Source: Gammaproteobacteria bacterium
Lineage (GTDB): Bacteria > Pseudomonadota > Gammaproteobacteria > S012-40
Assembly: GCA_029881255.1 (NCBI GenBank)
Contig: JAOUMY010000012.1
Coordinates: forward strand, 1-64,000
Length of the DNA: 64,000 bases
Direction: 5' to 3'
Made by a program: the position numbers and the translations under genes. This document shows positions 27,563-35,983 of the stretch, piece by piece (within the stretch, counting starts at the first letter, position 1; the number at the start of each line of letters is the position of its first letter). The notes beneath the pieces are model-generated. The model was not told where the DNA came from. It searched no databases and was given only the letters and a program-made list of their open reading frames with translations.

Positions 27563-28233
27563 ATACCAATGTCATTACGCTAAGCAATATACGAAAACGC
27601 TATCAGCTGGGCGATTCAACGGTCGATGCCCTGTGTGATGTCGATCTCTCTGTTAACAAAGGCGAGCTTGTCGCGCTTGAAGGCCCGTCCGGAAGTGGAA
27701 AAAGCACCTTGTTGAATATCTGCGGATTGCTGGATACCGCAGATAGCGGAGAGTTTTTTCTGTCAGGAAATCCCGTGGCGACGTTATCCGATAGGCGCCG
27801 TGCCGATATAAGGCGTAATCAGATCGGATTTATTTTTCAGTCTTTCAATCTCGTTCCAGTGATGTCGGCTTTTGAGAATATTGAGTATCCCTTACTACTT
27901 GCACATGTTTCAAGCGGACAGAGGCGCCAACGCGTCAATGCCATGTTGAAGCGCGTTGGACTCGACGGGTTTGCGGGTCACTTGCCAGACAAATTGTCCG
28001 GTGGTCAAAGACAAAGAGTCGCCATTGCCCGCGCACTGGTCAAGCAACCTACGCTAGTCATAGCCGATGAACCCACGGCGAGTTTGGATACACATACAGC
28101 CGAAGAAGTGATTGGCATAATGCGCGAACTATCACAACAGACCGGGGCCAGTTTTCTTATCGCTACACATGATGCGCGCATGTCGTCACATTGCGCACGA
28201 CGTATCACTTTGCGCGACGGGAGGTTGCAGTAA
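27559..28233 (+). CDS. LolD/MacB-type ABC transporter ATPase
   Basis: A 224-residue ATPase with every motif in place: Walker A GPSGSGKST (residues 42-50), Q-loop in FIFQSFNLVP, signature LSGGQRQRVAIARAL, Walker B VIADEPTASLD, switch His in IATHD. The FQSFNLVPVMSAFENIEYPL stretch is typical of the LolD/MacB/FtsE group, which powers extraction or mechanotransmission in the periplasm rather than simple transport. The TAA stop shares a base with the ATG of the permease. Together with one permease type it would form a homodimeric complex. Confidence 0.9.
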   Translation: MNTNVITLSNIRKRYQLGDSTVDALCDVDLSVNKGELVALEGPSGSGKSTLLNICGLLDTADSGEFFLSGNPVATLSDRRRADIRRNQIGFIFQSFNLVPVMSAFENIEYPLLLAHVSSGQRRQRVNAMLKRVGLDGFAGHLPDKLSGGQRQRVAIARALVKQPTLVIADEPTASLDTHTAEEVIGIMRELSQQTGASFLIATHDARMSSHCARRITLRDGRLQ

Positions 28234-29456
28234 TGACAATACTGATCTGGCTAAAATTTGCGTGGAAGAATATCTGGCGCAATCGCCGCCGAAGTCTAAC
28301 CACGATAGGAATTACCAGCGTAGGGGTAAGTGGCTTATTGTTTTTTGGTGGTTTCGCGCTGTTTACCTACGAGTCGCTTGAGGAATTTTCAGCACGTCAA
28401 CAGGGCCATGTCATCATTGCCCATGCCGATTATTTCGATGTGGAGGAAGAAACGCCTATGTCACTGGGCCTGGATAACTGGCGCGTGTTGCGTGAGCAGA
28501 TTGAAACCAGGGACAGAGTTCGACGAGTACTACCACGAATTGAGTTTTCAGGTCTTATATCCAATGGCGATAAATCCAGCATCTTTATCGCAGATGGAGT
28601 GGATGCCCGCTATGAGTTCACTGTAACGGGTCCGTTCATGAATGTGTCAAGCGGCGATGTGCTCAACCCGGAGCATCAAGGCACTCCACAGATTATGCTC
28701 GCCAGCGAGTTGGCCAGGCAGTTAAAGGCGGAGGTCGGCAGTACACTGACATTGCTATCGACAACAGCTGGTGGCGTACTCAACGGAATTGATGTGGAAG
28801 TGTCCGGTATTTTCGGCACAGGCATTCCCGAACTGGATAAACGCAAGGTGATGGTGACGCTTGAAACTGCTCAGGCCCTTATTGATAGCCAACGAGTCTC
28901 AAAGCTCGCCGTGTACTTGCGAGAAACAACGGATACCTATAATTTTCAGGAGCAGTTACAGAAGGAGTATTCTCATCTAGCAACACGCAACTGGAACGAC
29001 ATGGCGTTTTTCTATCACAAGGTGAAGAATCTGTATGATCGCATTTTCAGTATCGTCGGCGTTGTTATCGTTATTGTGGTGTTGTTGTCCGTCATCAATA
29101 CCATCTCGATGACGGTAATGGAGCGTACGCGAGAAATTGGTACGATGGCAGCTTTAGGTACCTATCCCAGGGAAATGTTGACGAACTTTCTGCTGGAGTC
29201 GGTACTTATCGGATTGATTGGCGCATTTATTGGCGTGGTCATTGCCGGCGCGTTAACGCTGTATCTGCAATTTGCCAATATCATGATGCCTCCTCCCCCG
29301 GGTATGACTGAGGGTTATCCACTTAGCATCGCGTTCTCCCCATCGCTATATCTCGAAACGGCATTGGTAATGATTATTGTTACCGCAGTTGGAGCATTTT
29401 TCGCTGCACGCAAAGGTGTGCGCAGACCGATAGTGGAGGCGCTTGCACATGTTTAG
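28233..29456 (+). CDS. LolE/MacB-type ABC permease
   Basis: A 407-residue permease; the ATG at 28233 is preferred because it overlaps the ATPase stop (TAATG). Topology: one N-terminal membrane helix (TTIGITSVGVSGLLFFGGFA), a large periplasmic MacB-PCD-like domain of about 230 residues, then three C-terminal helices (FSIVGVVIVIVVLLSVINT; LIGLIGAFIGVVIAGALTL; ALVMIIVTAVGAFFAARKG) with the FtsX consensus VMERTREIGTMAALG. That is the type VII ABC (LolCDE/MacB) layout. Only one permease gene is present, so it is probably a homodimer. Confidence 0.88.
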   Translation: MTILIWLKFAWKNIWRNRRRSLTTIGITSVGVSGLLFFGGFALFTYESLEEFSARQQGHVIIAHADYFDVEEETPMSLGLDNWRVLREQIETRDRVRRVLPRIEFSGLISNGDKSSIFIADGVDARYEFTVTGPFMNVSSGDVLNPEHQGTPQIMLASELARQLKAEVGSTLTLLSTTAGGVLNGIDVEVSGIFGTGIPELDKRKVMVTLETAQALIDSQRVSKLAVYLRETTDTYNFQEQLQKEYSHLATRNWNDMAFFYHKVKNLYDRIFSIVGVVIVIVVLLSVINTISMTVMERTREIGTMAALGTYPREMLTNFLLESVLIGLIGAFIGVVIAGALTLYLQFANIMMPPPPGMTEGYPLSIAFSPSLYLETALVMIIVTAVGAFFAARKGVRRPIVEALAHV

Positions 29457-30183
29457 ATGGTTGGGATTGAGCACCGTTCTGGTGTTGTGTGGGATGAATG
29501 TTCAGGCGCAGGACGTCGACGATATCCTCAAACAGGCGGACAGTTATCGTCAGACCGCGGAGTCGATTCGTGTCGATCTTGATATTGATACGTATGAAAA
29601 CGAACAGTTTGACAAGAAGCGGCAGTATCGCGTGTACATCAAACCTGGGAGGCGTTCGCTGGTAGTATTCAAAACGCCTGATCAGATAGGACAAAAAATT
29701 TTGCTCAACGGCGATAATTTCTATCTGTTTATGCCACAGTCAAGACGCGCGATACGCATTACCCCAATGCAAAAATTGCTCGGTGAGGCATCGACCGGCG
29801 ATATTGCCAATATGACCTGGTCAGAGGATTACACGGGGACTTTGGCTTCTGCTGCGGTCGATGTGGAGGGAAGGCAATGTATTTTGCTGGAATTGGCGGC
29901 AAGCCGTAAGGGTGTCACATATGAGCGCATTGAACTCTATGTCGATCAGAAAGGCTATGCCCCTGTCTTTGCCAAACTGTATCTCAAATCCGGGAAACTC
30001 GCCAAGGAGGCCTATTATTATCTTGATAAGTTGAATGGTCGAATGCAAGTCACGCGTATGAAACTGGTTGATAAGATCAAGGATAATCGCTACACCCTGG
30101 TCAATTATCACGCTATGTCAGAGATGGCATTTAGCGATAATTATTTCAATTCCCAGTATCTGGCGCGTACCACGATTGAGTGA
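29449..30183 (+). CDS. LolA-like outer-membrane lipoprotein-sorting family protein
   Basis: A 244-residue periplasmic protein from the ATG at 29449, overlapping the permease gene by 8 nt. It has a signal peptide (LSTVLVLCGMNVQA) and a LolA/LolB-like half-barrel: ADSYRQTAESIRVDLDI, RRSLVVFKTPDQIGQKIL split in the original as RRSLVVFKTP and DQIGQKIL, and MPQSRRAIRITP. The family (lipoprotein-sorting, DUF4292-like relatives) binds acyl chains, which suggests that the operon moves a lipid or lipoprotein from the LolDE-like complex to the outer membrane. It is distinct from the essential LolA by length and context. Confidence 0.8.
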   Translation: MFRWLGLSTVLVLCGMNVQAQDVDDILKQADSYRQTAESIRVDLDIDTYENEQFDKKRQYRVYIKPGRRSLVVFKTPDQIGQKILLNGDNFYLFMPQSRRAIRITPMQKLLGEASTGDIANMTWSEDYTGTLASAAVDVEGRQCILLELAASRKGVTYERIELYVDQKGYAPVFAKLYLKSGKLAKEAYYYLDKLNGRMQVTRMKLVDKIKDNRYTLVNYHAMSEMAFSDNYFNSQYLARTTIE

Positions 30184-31427
30184 TGACTAATAAAGTGTAT
30201 AAATATATATTCATTTCACTCACTGTTGTTACAACGCTTGTCAATGTGTCACACGCGCAAGTGACGGGACGAGTGACGAGCTATTATAGCCATCAGTCGT
30301 TGTCTGAATCCGGTGTATTTGTTGTTCCGGAAGATTTTCGCGTCTTTCCAGAGGAAAGCGTCAGTCACGAACTGACACTGGCCTATGAACATCGAGGATG
30401 GCGCGTTAGTGGCGCGGCGGATGTCAGGCATCAGGACGAAGGTGAAACATTCTCGCAGAGAAATCGACTTAAAGAAGCCAGTTATGATTTTTCGACTGCC
30501 GGGCTGGAGGGAAGCGTAGGCAAGAAAGTGAGCAGTTGGGGTGTGTCATATGCCTTTCGGCCACTTGATATTTTACAACGAGAAGTCCGTCTGCAAGATG
30601 TACAGACTGACATCGAAGGCATATTACAGGCATCACTGCAAAAAATTTGGGATAGCCGCAGTTTGAGCATGTATTACCTGCCTGATATTGAATATTCTTC
30701 TAAAGAGTGGCGTTATAGAGGATGGAGCCTGGCTTCACAGTTGTATATGAACTCGGGGAATGCTGATTGGTATCTGGTATCACGAATAGAAAATACTCGT
30801 CACTACCAGTTAGGCGTAGGTTTCTCAAGCGTAGCTGGTGCAAATCTGGAGTTACATGGCGCCATTGCCTATCTTTCACACTACACGCGTCTGTTACGCA
30901 GACAAGATGCTAGCCTTGTTGAAATGACTTACCCATACACATATGAGGAGGACCGTCACGGCAAGCAGTTTCTACTTGGTGGAACGGTGACTGCTAATAA
31001 CGGACTAAGTCTGCTTTTTGAGGCATGGTTTAACGCACTTGGCTATGGAAGGAATGATTGGCAGCGGATTATGGATCTGAGTGAGCAACAGGGCGCAATG
31101 CTCGATGTTGGAATTCCAGCGGAGGCTGTGTACGGCAATATCAACTGGAATACGACGATGTATGCTCAACCGGCAGTTGCCAGGTACAATTTGTTTTTAC
31201 GCCTAAGTTATAGCGATGATAAACTCGATCCTTCACTTGATATTCTGTTTACTCCAGAGGACGGTGGATTGCTAGCACGCCTGAATTTGCGATATCGGAT
31301 AGCGCCTGTCTGGACATTGTTCAGTCATTTGCGATTGCATGGAGGATATTCAGATTCTGCGTGGGCTCAGTCGCCGATGTCCTGGGTAATAATCGCCGGA
31401 ACTCAGCTGTCATTAGCAAGCTTGTAA
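30183..31427 (+). CDS. Outer-membrane beta-barrel protein of the export operon
   Basis: A 414-residue exported protein; the ATG at 30183 overlaps the preceding TGA stop. A signal peptide (IFISLTVVTTLVNVSHA) is followed by many amphipathic strands (HELTLAYEHRGWRVSGAADV; LSMYYLPDIEYSS; LNLRYRIAPVWTLFSHLRLH) and a C-terminal strand typical of an outer-membrane barrel (WVIIAGTQLSLASL). It is the outer-membrane end point of the operon. It resembles DUF1302-type barrels in general look, but I cannot assign a family. Confidence 0.7.
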   Translation: MTNKVYKYIFISLTVVTTLVNVSHAQVTGRVTSYYSHQSLSESGVFVVPEDFRVFPEESVSHELTLAYEHRGWRVSGAADVRHQDEGETFSQRNRLKEASYDFSTAGLEGSVGKKVSSWGVSYAFRPLDILQREVRLQDVQTDIEGILQASLQKIWDSRSLSMYYLPDIEYSSKEWRYRGWSLASQLYMNSGNADWYLVSRIENTRHYQLGVGFSSVAGANLELHGAIAYLSHYTRLLRRQDASLVEMTYPYTYEEDRHGKQFLLGGTVTANNGLSLLFEAWFNALGYGRNDWQRIMDLSEQQGAMLDVGIPAEAVYGNINWNTTMYAQPAVARYNLFLRLSYSDDKLDPSLDILFTPEDGGLLARLNLRYRIAPVWTLFSHLRLHGGYSDSAWAQSPMSWVIIAGTQLSLASL

Positions 31428-31434
31428 TAGCGAC

Positions 31435-32496
31435 ATGGGAAAAACAATCAAAAAACGTTCTGTTACCACATTCGTCAAACAATTGAGTCTGGCGATAGTG
31501 TTCAATATAGTCGTTGCGCTGATATTGACAGCGATGGGCGGCGAATTCAGTATCAATATCATTTATTCTCAAAGTATAGGGTTAAGCATATTTGGTTTGT
31601 CTTATACGGCTTACGTCAGTGGATTGAGTGGCAGCGGTGTTCGATATATAGTCGTCACACTATTAACAATCGTCATAGGCGCCATATTGGGTTCTTCACT
31701 CGCGGAGGAAATTTTCGTCGTTACCGGTATTTGGGATAATCCCGGTTCTCGGAATTTTTTGCCAACACCCATTTTCCTGGGATTGTTGTTTGGTGGCGCG
31801 ATTACCTATTTTTTTCATAGTCGTCTGAGCCTTGCTGACGCAGAGAATCGTGCCCGACAGGAAGCGTTGCAGGTGCTGCAAAAAGACCGTGACTTGACCG
31901 AAGCGCAATTGAAATTGGTACAGGCCCAGATCGAGCCGCATTTTCTGTTTAATACACTGGCCAATATACGCAGCCTCATGGAGCATGATGTCGAGACGGC
32001 CAAAACGATGTTGGATCATCTTAATCGATACTTGCGTATTTCTCTGGATCGCACCCGCGACGGTAATACCAGTTTGTGTGAAGAGCTGGATATTGTCGAA
32101 AACTATCTTTCGATTTTACAATTACGCATGCGAGATCGTTTGAAGTTTTCTATCCGGGCAGCACAATCTGTAGAACATATTTCGTTCCCTCCGTTACTCA
32201 TACAACCCCTGGTGGAAAATGCAGTCAAGCATGGTCTGGAACCACGTATCGAAGGGGGAAGGGTAGACATCGTGGTTGAACCAGGCGCCGACAATAAACT
32301 AATCATTCAAGTGATTGACACTGGCCTTGGACTGGAAACGAATATTTCTCAGGGGATAGGTCTGAGTAATATACGCCAGCGCCTTGCTTCGCTTTATGGA
32401 GAGAAGGCCAGTTTGCATTTGGGTGAAACATCGGGAGGCGGCGTGACTGCAACAATCAATATACCGCTGGGTGATAGCAAGCAGGGCTCTAAATGA
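31435..32496 (+). CDS. LytS/AlgZ-type membrane histidine kinase
   Basis: A 353-residue kinase with four membrane helices in the first 125 residues and almost no periplasmic loop, a short coiled linker, then a His_kinase (PF06580-type) domain with IEPHFLFNTL (His about 169) and an HATPase_c domain (PLVENAVKHGLEP; DTGLGL; GIGLSNIRQRL). Kinases of this type pair with LytTR regulators. It starts 7 nt after the barrel gene and overlaps the regulator gene by 4 nt, so the sensor is part of the export operon rather than a separate unit. It may sense the membrane state or the cargo. Confidence 0.9.
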   Translation: MGKTIKKRSVTTFVKQLSLAIVFNIVVALILTAMGGEFSINIIYSQSIGLSIFGLSYTAYVSGLSGSGVRYIVVTLLTIVIGAILGSSLAEEIFVVTGIWDNPGSRNFLPTPIFLGLLFGGAITYFFHSRLSLADAENRARQEALQVLQKDRDLTEAQLKLVQAQIEPHFLFNTLANIRSLMEHDVETAKTMLDHLNRYLRISLDRTRDGNTSLCEELDIVENYLSILQLRMRDRLKFSIRAAQSVEHISFPPLLIQPLVENAVKHGLEPRIEGGRVDIVVEPGADNKLIIQVIDTGLGLETNISQGIGLSNIRQRLASLYGEKASLHLGETSGGGVTATINIPLGDSKQGSK

Positions 32497-33242
32497 AAAG
32501 TATAGTCGTTGCCGATGATGAACCGGAGTTACGTCGCAATCTTGTGCGTGGCATTATGAAGCATTGGGCCGAGCTTGATGAGATCATAGAGGCAGCCGAT
32601 GGCGTAAGTGCTTTGAAGGCTATTGAAACACATCGACCTGATGCTGTGTTTCTGGATATACAAATGCCTGGCATGACAGGAATACAGGTCGCGGAAAAAT
32701 TACCAGAAGACTGCCATTTGGTGTTTGTTACTGCCTATGATCAATATGCGGTCAAGGCATTTGAACAACACGCGGTTGATTTTCTACTCAAGCCCTATAC
32801 TGAAGATCGATTGTTAGAAACCATTAGCCGATTAAAACATCTGGGAAGGCCAAGAGTTAGCCAATTCGAATTACAAAGTCTGTTTGAGCAACTTGGAAAG
32901 AAGGAAAGTACATCGGCTCCTTTACAGTGGATACGCGCGGCCAAGGGTGAAGATATTTCTCTTATCAACGTCAACGATATCGTCTATTTTCAGGCTGGCG
33001 ACAAATACACCACAGTGAAGACTGCTCAAAGTGCCTACTTGATTCGACTTTCATTAAAGGAACTCGAACAGCAACTCGATACGCAACAGTTTTGGCGCAT
33101 ACATCGTGGAATCATTCTCAATGTTCACTTCGTCGAAAATGCCCGACGAACGATCGATGGCAGTTACAAAATCCAACTACGTGGTTGTAAAGATACGCTC
33201 AAATCTAGCCGTGCCTATTCCCATCTGTTTCGCCAAATGTAG
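32493..33242 (+). CDS. LytTR-family response regulator
   Basis: A 249-residue regulator: receiver domain (phosphoacceptor Asp about 55 in VFLDIQMPGMTG; FVTAYDQYAVKAFE; lysine in LLKPY) and a C-terminal LytTR DNA-binding domain (WIRAAKGEDISLINVNDI split as WIRAAKGED and ISLINVNDI; FWRIHRGIILN; LKSSRAYSHLFRQM). It is coupled to the kinase by an ATGA overlap. LytTR proteins usually bind tandem 9-bp repeats; I found none that is convincing in the region before 26100. Likely target: its own operon. Confidence 0.92.
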   Translation: MKSIVVADDEPELRRNLVRGIMKHWAELDEIIEAADGVSALKAIETHRPDAVFLDIQMPGMTGIQVAEKLPEDCHLVFVTAYDQYAVKAFEQHAVDFLLKPYTEDRLLETISRLKHLGRPRVSQFELQSLFEQLGKKESTSAPLQWIRAAKGEDISLINVNDIVYFQAGDKYTTVKTAQSAYLIRLSLKELEQQLDTQQFWRIHRGIILNVHFVENARRTIDGSYKIQLRGCKDTLKSSRAYSHLFRQM

Positions 33243-33476
33243 ACACTCCGGCGTAGACGTTGATTACCCGAAATTCCCGGAAAAAACACTCCAACATAGA
33301 AAGGTTTGCACACCTCCTCCCTATCTCAATAGCTTTGAAATACGTCTTCGAACGCATTGACTATTAAAGGAATTCTAAACATTTCTGGAATAATGCCGAT
33401 ATTAGAAAGGATTTCAAGACCGGGAGTTCGCTTCCGGGACTCGCACAGAGAATGAAGGCCTACGGGGGTAAATAAT

Positions 33477-34025
33477 ATGGGTTCTGAATTATTTCGTTAT
33501 ACAGTTTTACCGTTTGTGATTTTCGTGTTGTTAATGGTGGGGGTAAGCGCAGGCTTGCAGCAAACCCTGTTGATATATAAGTTGGGTGGGGCCTATACGC
33601 ACTGGGCAGTGATACTCTTGGGTCTACCGGTTCTAATAGGATTATTGTTACGCATACTGGAGACTTCGCAGCCACTGGTCGTGACGTTCCTGGCAGCAGT
33701 TGCATCAACAGGTGCGCTATATTTCCTATATAAGACTTATTTCTGGGCCCAGGCGCCAAGCATATTAAACGCATTGTTTTTTTTCGTTGTGATCGTTGGC
33801 GGCGCACACCTGCCGTATTCCCGTGGACCAATCGAACGCTTCTTTGGTGCCCTGGTGTATATGATCAGACCTACGCCTAAAAAGCGCACACGCGCACCGG
33901 CGAAAAAAGTCGCGGCTGGAAATACTGGCGCCTCGAGCAGCATGATACCAATGATAGAAATGACAGTCGGTATTGCCTCACTGGCATTGAGTGTTTATTC
34001 CATCGCATTTATGGGTAAGGCATAA
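33477..34025 (+). CDS. Membrane protein of unknown function
   Basis: A 182-residue protein with about five hydrophobic segments (residues 8-30, 42-60, 66-86, 98-112 and 159-178) and a basic cytoplasmic loop (RPTPKKRTRAPAKKVAAG). It stands between the export operon and the metal efflux operon, with more than 150 nt on either side, so it is probably its own transcript. No family is recognised. Confidence 0.6.
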   Translation: MGSELFRYTVLPFVIFVLLMVGVSAGLQQTLLIYKLGGAYTHWAVILLGLPVLIGLLLRILETSQPLVVTFLAAVASTGALYFLYKTYFWAQAPSILNALFFFVVIVGGAHLPYSRGPIERFFGALVYMIRPTPKKRTRAPAKKVAAGNTGASSSMIPMIEMTVGIASLALSVYSIAFMGKA

Positions 34026-34205
34026 GGTTTAGTAATTAAAAATTGATGACGATTGCCAGGGACGGTGATGTCTCACCCGACGCAAGGTCTGGTGAAAAGC
34101 GTGAATAACAAATTCGGGGACAGACTTGTCATCACTCGAGGTGCGTGCTAAGGTAGTTCCTAATTAAAAAAACGATTCTACAATTTCCTTTTTTCAGATA
34201 TCACA

Positions 34206-34631
34206 ATGACAACATTCGCGATAACTCGTCATCCACTCGTGTGCGCATTGATTGTGCTGATCTTGCTCGGGCGGATTTTCGGCTTACACGCACATAGTCA
34301 CGTCGAGTTGGATGAACATCATCACGATCATGGCGAAGTCAGTAAAATTCATCTCGCCAGTGTCGTGGAAGAGGACATGGATTTTAGTCCGCAAAATATA
34401 CAGGAACAGCATAGCGATCTCGATTTCGAGATTGAGCAGAATGCAATCGTCAAGTTCAAATTCAAGTCAGGTAATCAACTGGAATTAGTCTGGTTTTGCC
34501 TGGGCCTGATGTTATTTGTGAGCTTGTTTGTGCGCCTGCTTTTGGGCGTATTTCCTCGTAATCGTCTGATCTTATATATTGACGAACCCATCTACCTGAA
34601 GTTTCACGCGCTACGCGCACCTCCTCGCTAA
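34206..34631 (+). CDS. Small His-rich membrane protein of the metal efflux operon
   Basis: A 141-residue protein with an N-terminal hydrophobic segment (LVCALIVLILLGRIFGL), a His/Asp/Glu-rich stretch directly after it (HAHSHVELDEHHHDHGE), and a second membrane segment (WFCLGLMLFVSLFVRLLLGVF). The His cluster would face the periplasm and could bind zinc, nickel or another divalent metal. It lies 95 nt before the czcC-like gene on the same strand. I infer a metal sensing or delivery role for the efflux pump; the family is not one I can name. Confidence 0.55.
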   Translation: MTTFAITRHPLVCALIVLILLGRIFGLHAHSHVELDEHHHDHGEVSKIHLASVVEEDMDFSPQNIQEQHSDLDFEIEQNAIVKFKFKSGNQLELVWFCLGLMLFVSLFVRLLLGVFPRNRLILYIDEPIYLKFHALRAPPR

Positions 34632-34726
34632 TCCGTTTCACTTTTTGTTTTATATCGGGCATTCGGTTGTGCAAGCAAGTGCGCACGGTGTCGAATCGAC
34701 TTTTCTGAAATACAGAGGGCGCATCT

Positions 34727-35983
34727 ATGCGTTTCGTATTGCTTTGTCTATTGATTATGGCAAGTGCCGGGTTATATGCAGATGATGAGGCTGTCGTTCA
34801 GCGCCTGGACCTGAACCAGGCTTATGACCTGGTCGAAAATTCTCATCCATATTTTCCATCCAGAGTCTTTGCACAAGAAGCTACCGTACTAGTCGAGAGA
34901 CAGGCAGTCATGACTCCCTTACCTTATGTAAAGGTGGAAGTAGAGAATCTGGGAGAACAGGGTGATTACGCCTTTAGGCAACATGGCGAGATCACCTTGA
35001 GTGTGGGCAAAGTGTTGGAGTTGGGTGATAAGGCGCTGCAACGTAAGGCTTTGGCCAGTGAACGCAATGCCTTGCAAATGAATGAACAGCATCGTGTCGG
35101 TGCGGAACTGTACGCTGAGGTAGCGCGGAGATTCGTGCAAGTGTTGTCTGATCAACAACGTGTAGGGATTGCAATTGAGAAACGCGTGTTGGCTATGCGT
35201 GTTGCCAAGGTAGTGGATCAAAGGATAAAGGCAGGAAAGACCAGTAGCGCGGAACAACATCAGATCAACATCATGCAGTCGCGCGCCAGGCTGGATCTTT
35301 TACAAGCAGAACAAAACCTGGCTATTTCTCGAACCAGACTGGCTGCTTTGTGGGGCGATACGGAAGCGAAGTTTGACGTGGTTTCCGGTGATTTGTTTGC
35401 TCTTGCCATGCACGGTACGTATGAAGAGCTCATCGAGGAGTTAAAAAACAGTCCAATAGTGAAAAAGCGATTACTGGAGGCGGCAGTAATTAGGGCGCGT
35501 GGAAAATTGGAACGCGGAAAACGTGTGCCAGATGTCGAGTTGGCGGCGGGTATACGCTATTTGCGAGATAGTCACTCCGGTGCGTTGAATCTGTCGCTGA
35601 GTATGCCTATCGGAAGCGGTGCCAGGGCGAAACCAGCAGAGCGTGAGCAACAGCTGTTACTGCAAAGCGAGGAACTAAACACGCTGCAGTTGCAACAAGA
35701 CTTAAAGTTTCGTCTCTACCAACTCTGGATGGAGCAAAAACAGACAAAAGTGGAATTCGATACCTTAAATCAACACATACTGGTTGAAAGCGAAAACGTG
35801 CTTGCAGAAGTGGAGCGTTTTTACGTGCAAGGGCGTTATTCACTCAAAGAGCTAATCTTCGCGCAACAGGCGCTGGTCGAAGCGCGGGAAGAGAGGCTTG
35901 TCGCGGCGACAGCATATCAACTTCTAAAGATTGACATTGAACAATTAATGGGGCGTTCGTTCTTCCGGGGAGAACAGCTATGA
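34727..35983 (+). CDS. czcC: CzcC-like outer-membrane efflux protein (TolC family)
   Basis: A 418-residue protein with a signal peptide (LLCLLIMASAGLYA) and the paired-helix/strand pattern of the outer membrane factor family. Long alpha-hairpins are visible at about residues 95-200 and 300-400 (LQAEQNLAISRTRLAALWGD; VLAEVERFYVQGRYSLKELI). It forms the outer-membrane duct of a tripartite RND pump. The next gene overlaps its stop by 4 nt (ATGA). The metal efflux assignment comes from the partner genes. The gene symbol is by analogy. Confidence 0.85.
   Translation: MRFVLLCLLIMASAGLYADDEAVVQRLDLNQAYDLVENSHPYFPSRVFAQEATVLVERQAVMTPLPYVKVEVENLGEQGDYAFRQHGEITLSVGKVLELGDKALQRKALASERNALQMNEQHRVGAELYAEVARRFVQVLSDQQRVGIAIEKRVLAMRVAKVVDQRIKAGKTSSAEQHQINIMQSRARLDLLQAEQNLAISRTRLAALWGDTEAKFDVVSGDLFALAMHGTYEELIEELKNSPIVKKRLLEAAVIRARGKLERGKRVPDVELAAGIRYLRDSHSGALNLSLSMPIGSGARAKPAEREQQLLLQSEELNTLQLQQDLKFRLYQLWMEQKQTKVEFDTLNQHILVESENVLAEVERFYVQGRYSLKELIFAQQALVEAREERLVAATAYQLLKIDIEQLMGRSFFRGEQL

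Noticed and set aside
34026..34205. IS or REP-like remnant (ttcggggacagactt)
   Set aside because: A short motif seen near transposable elements elsewhere, but without repeats, inverted ends or a gene here it cannot be supported.
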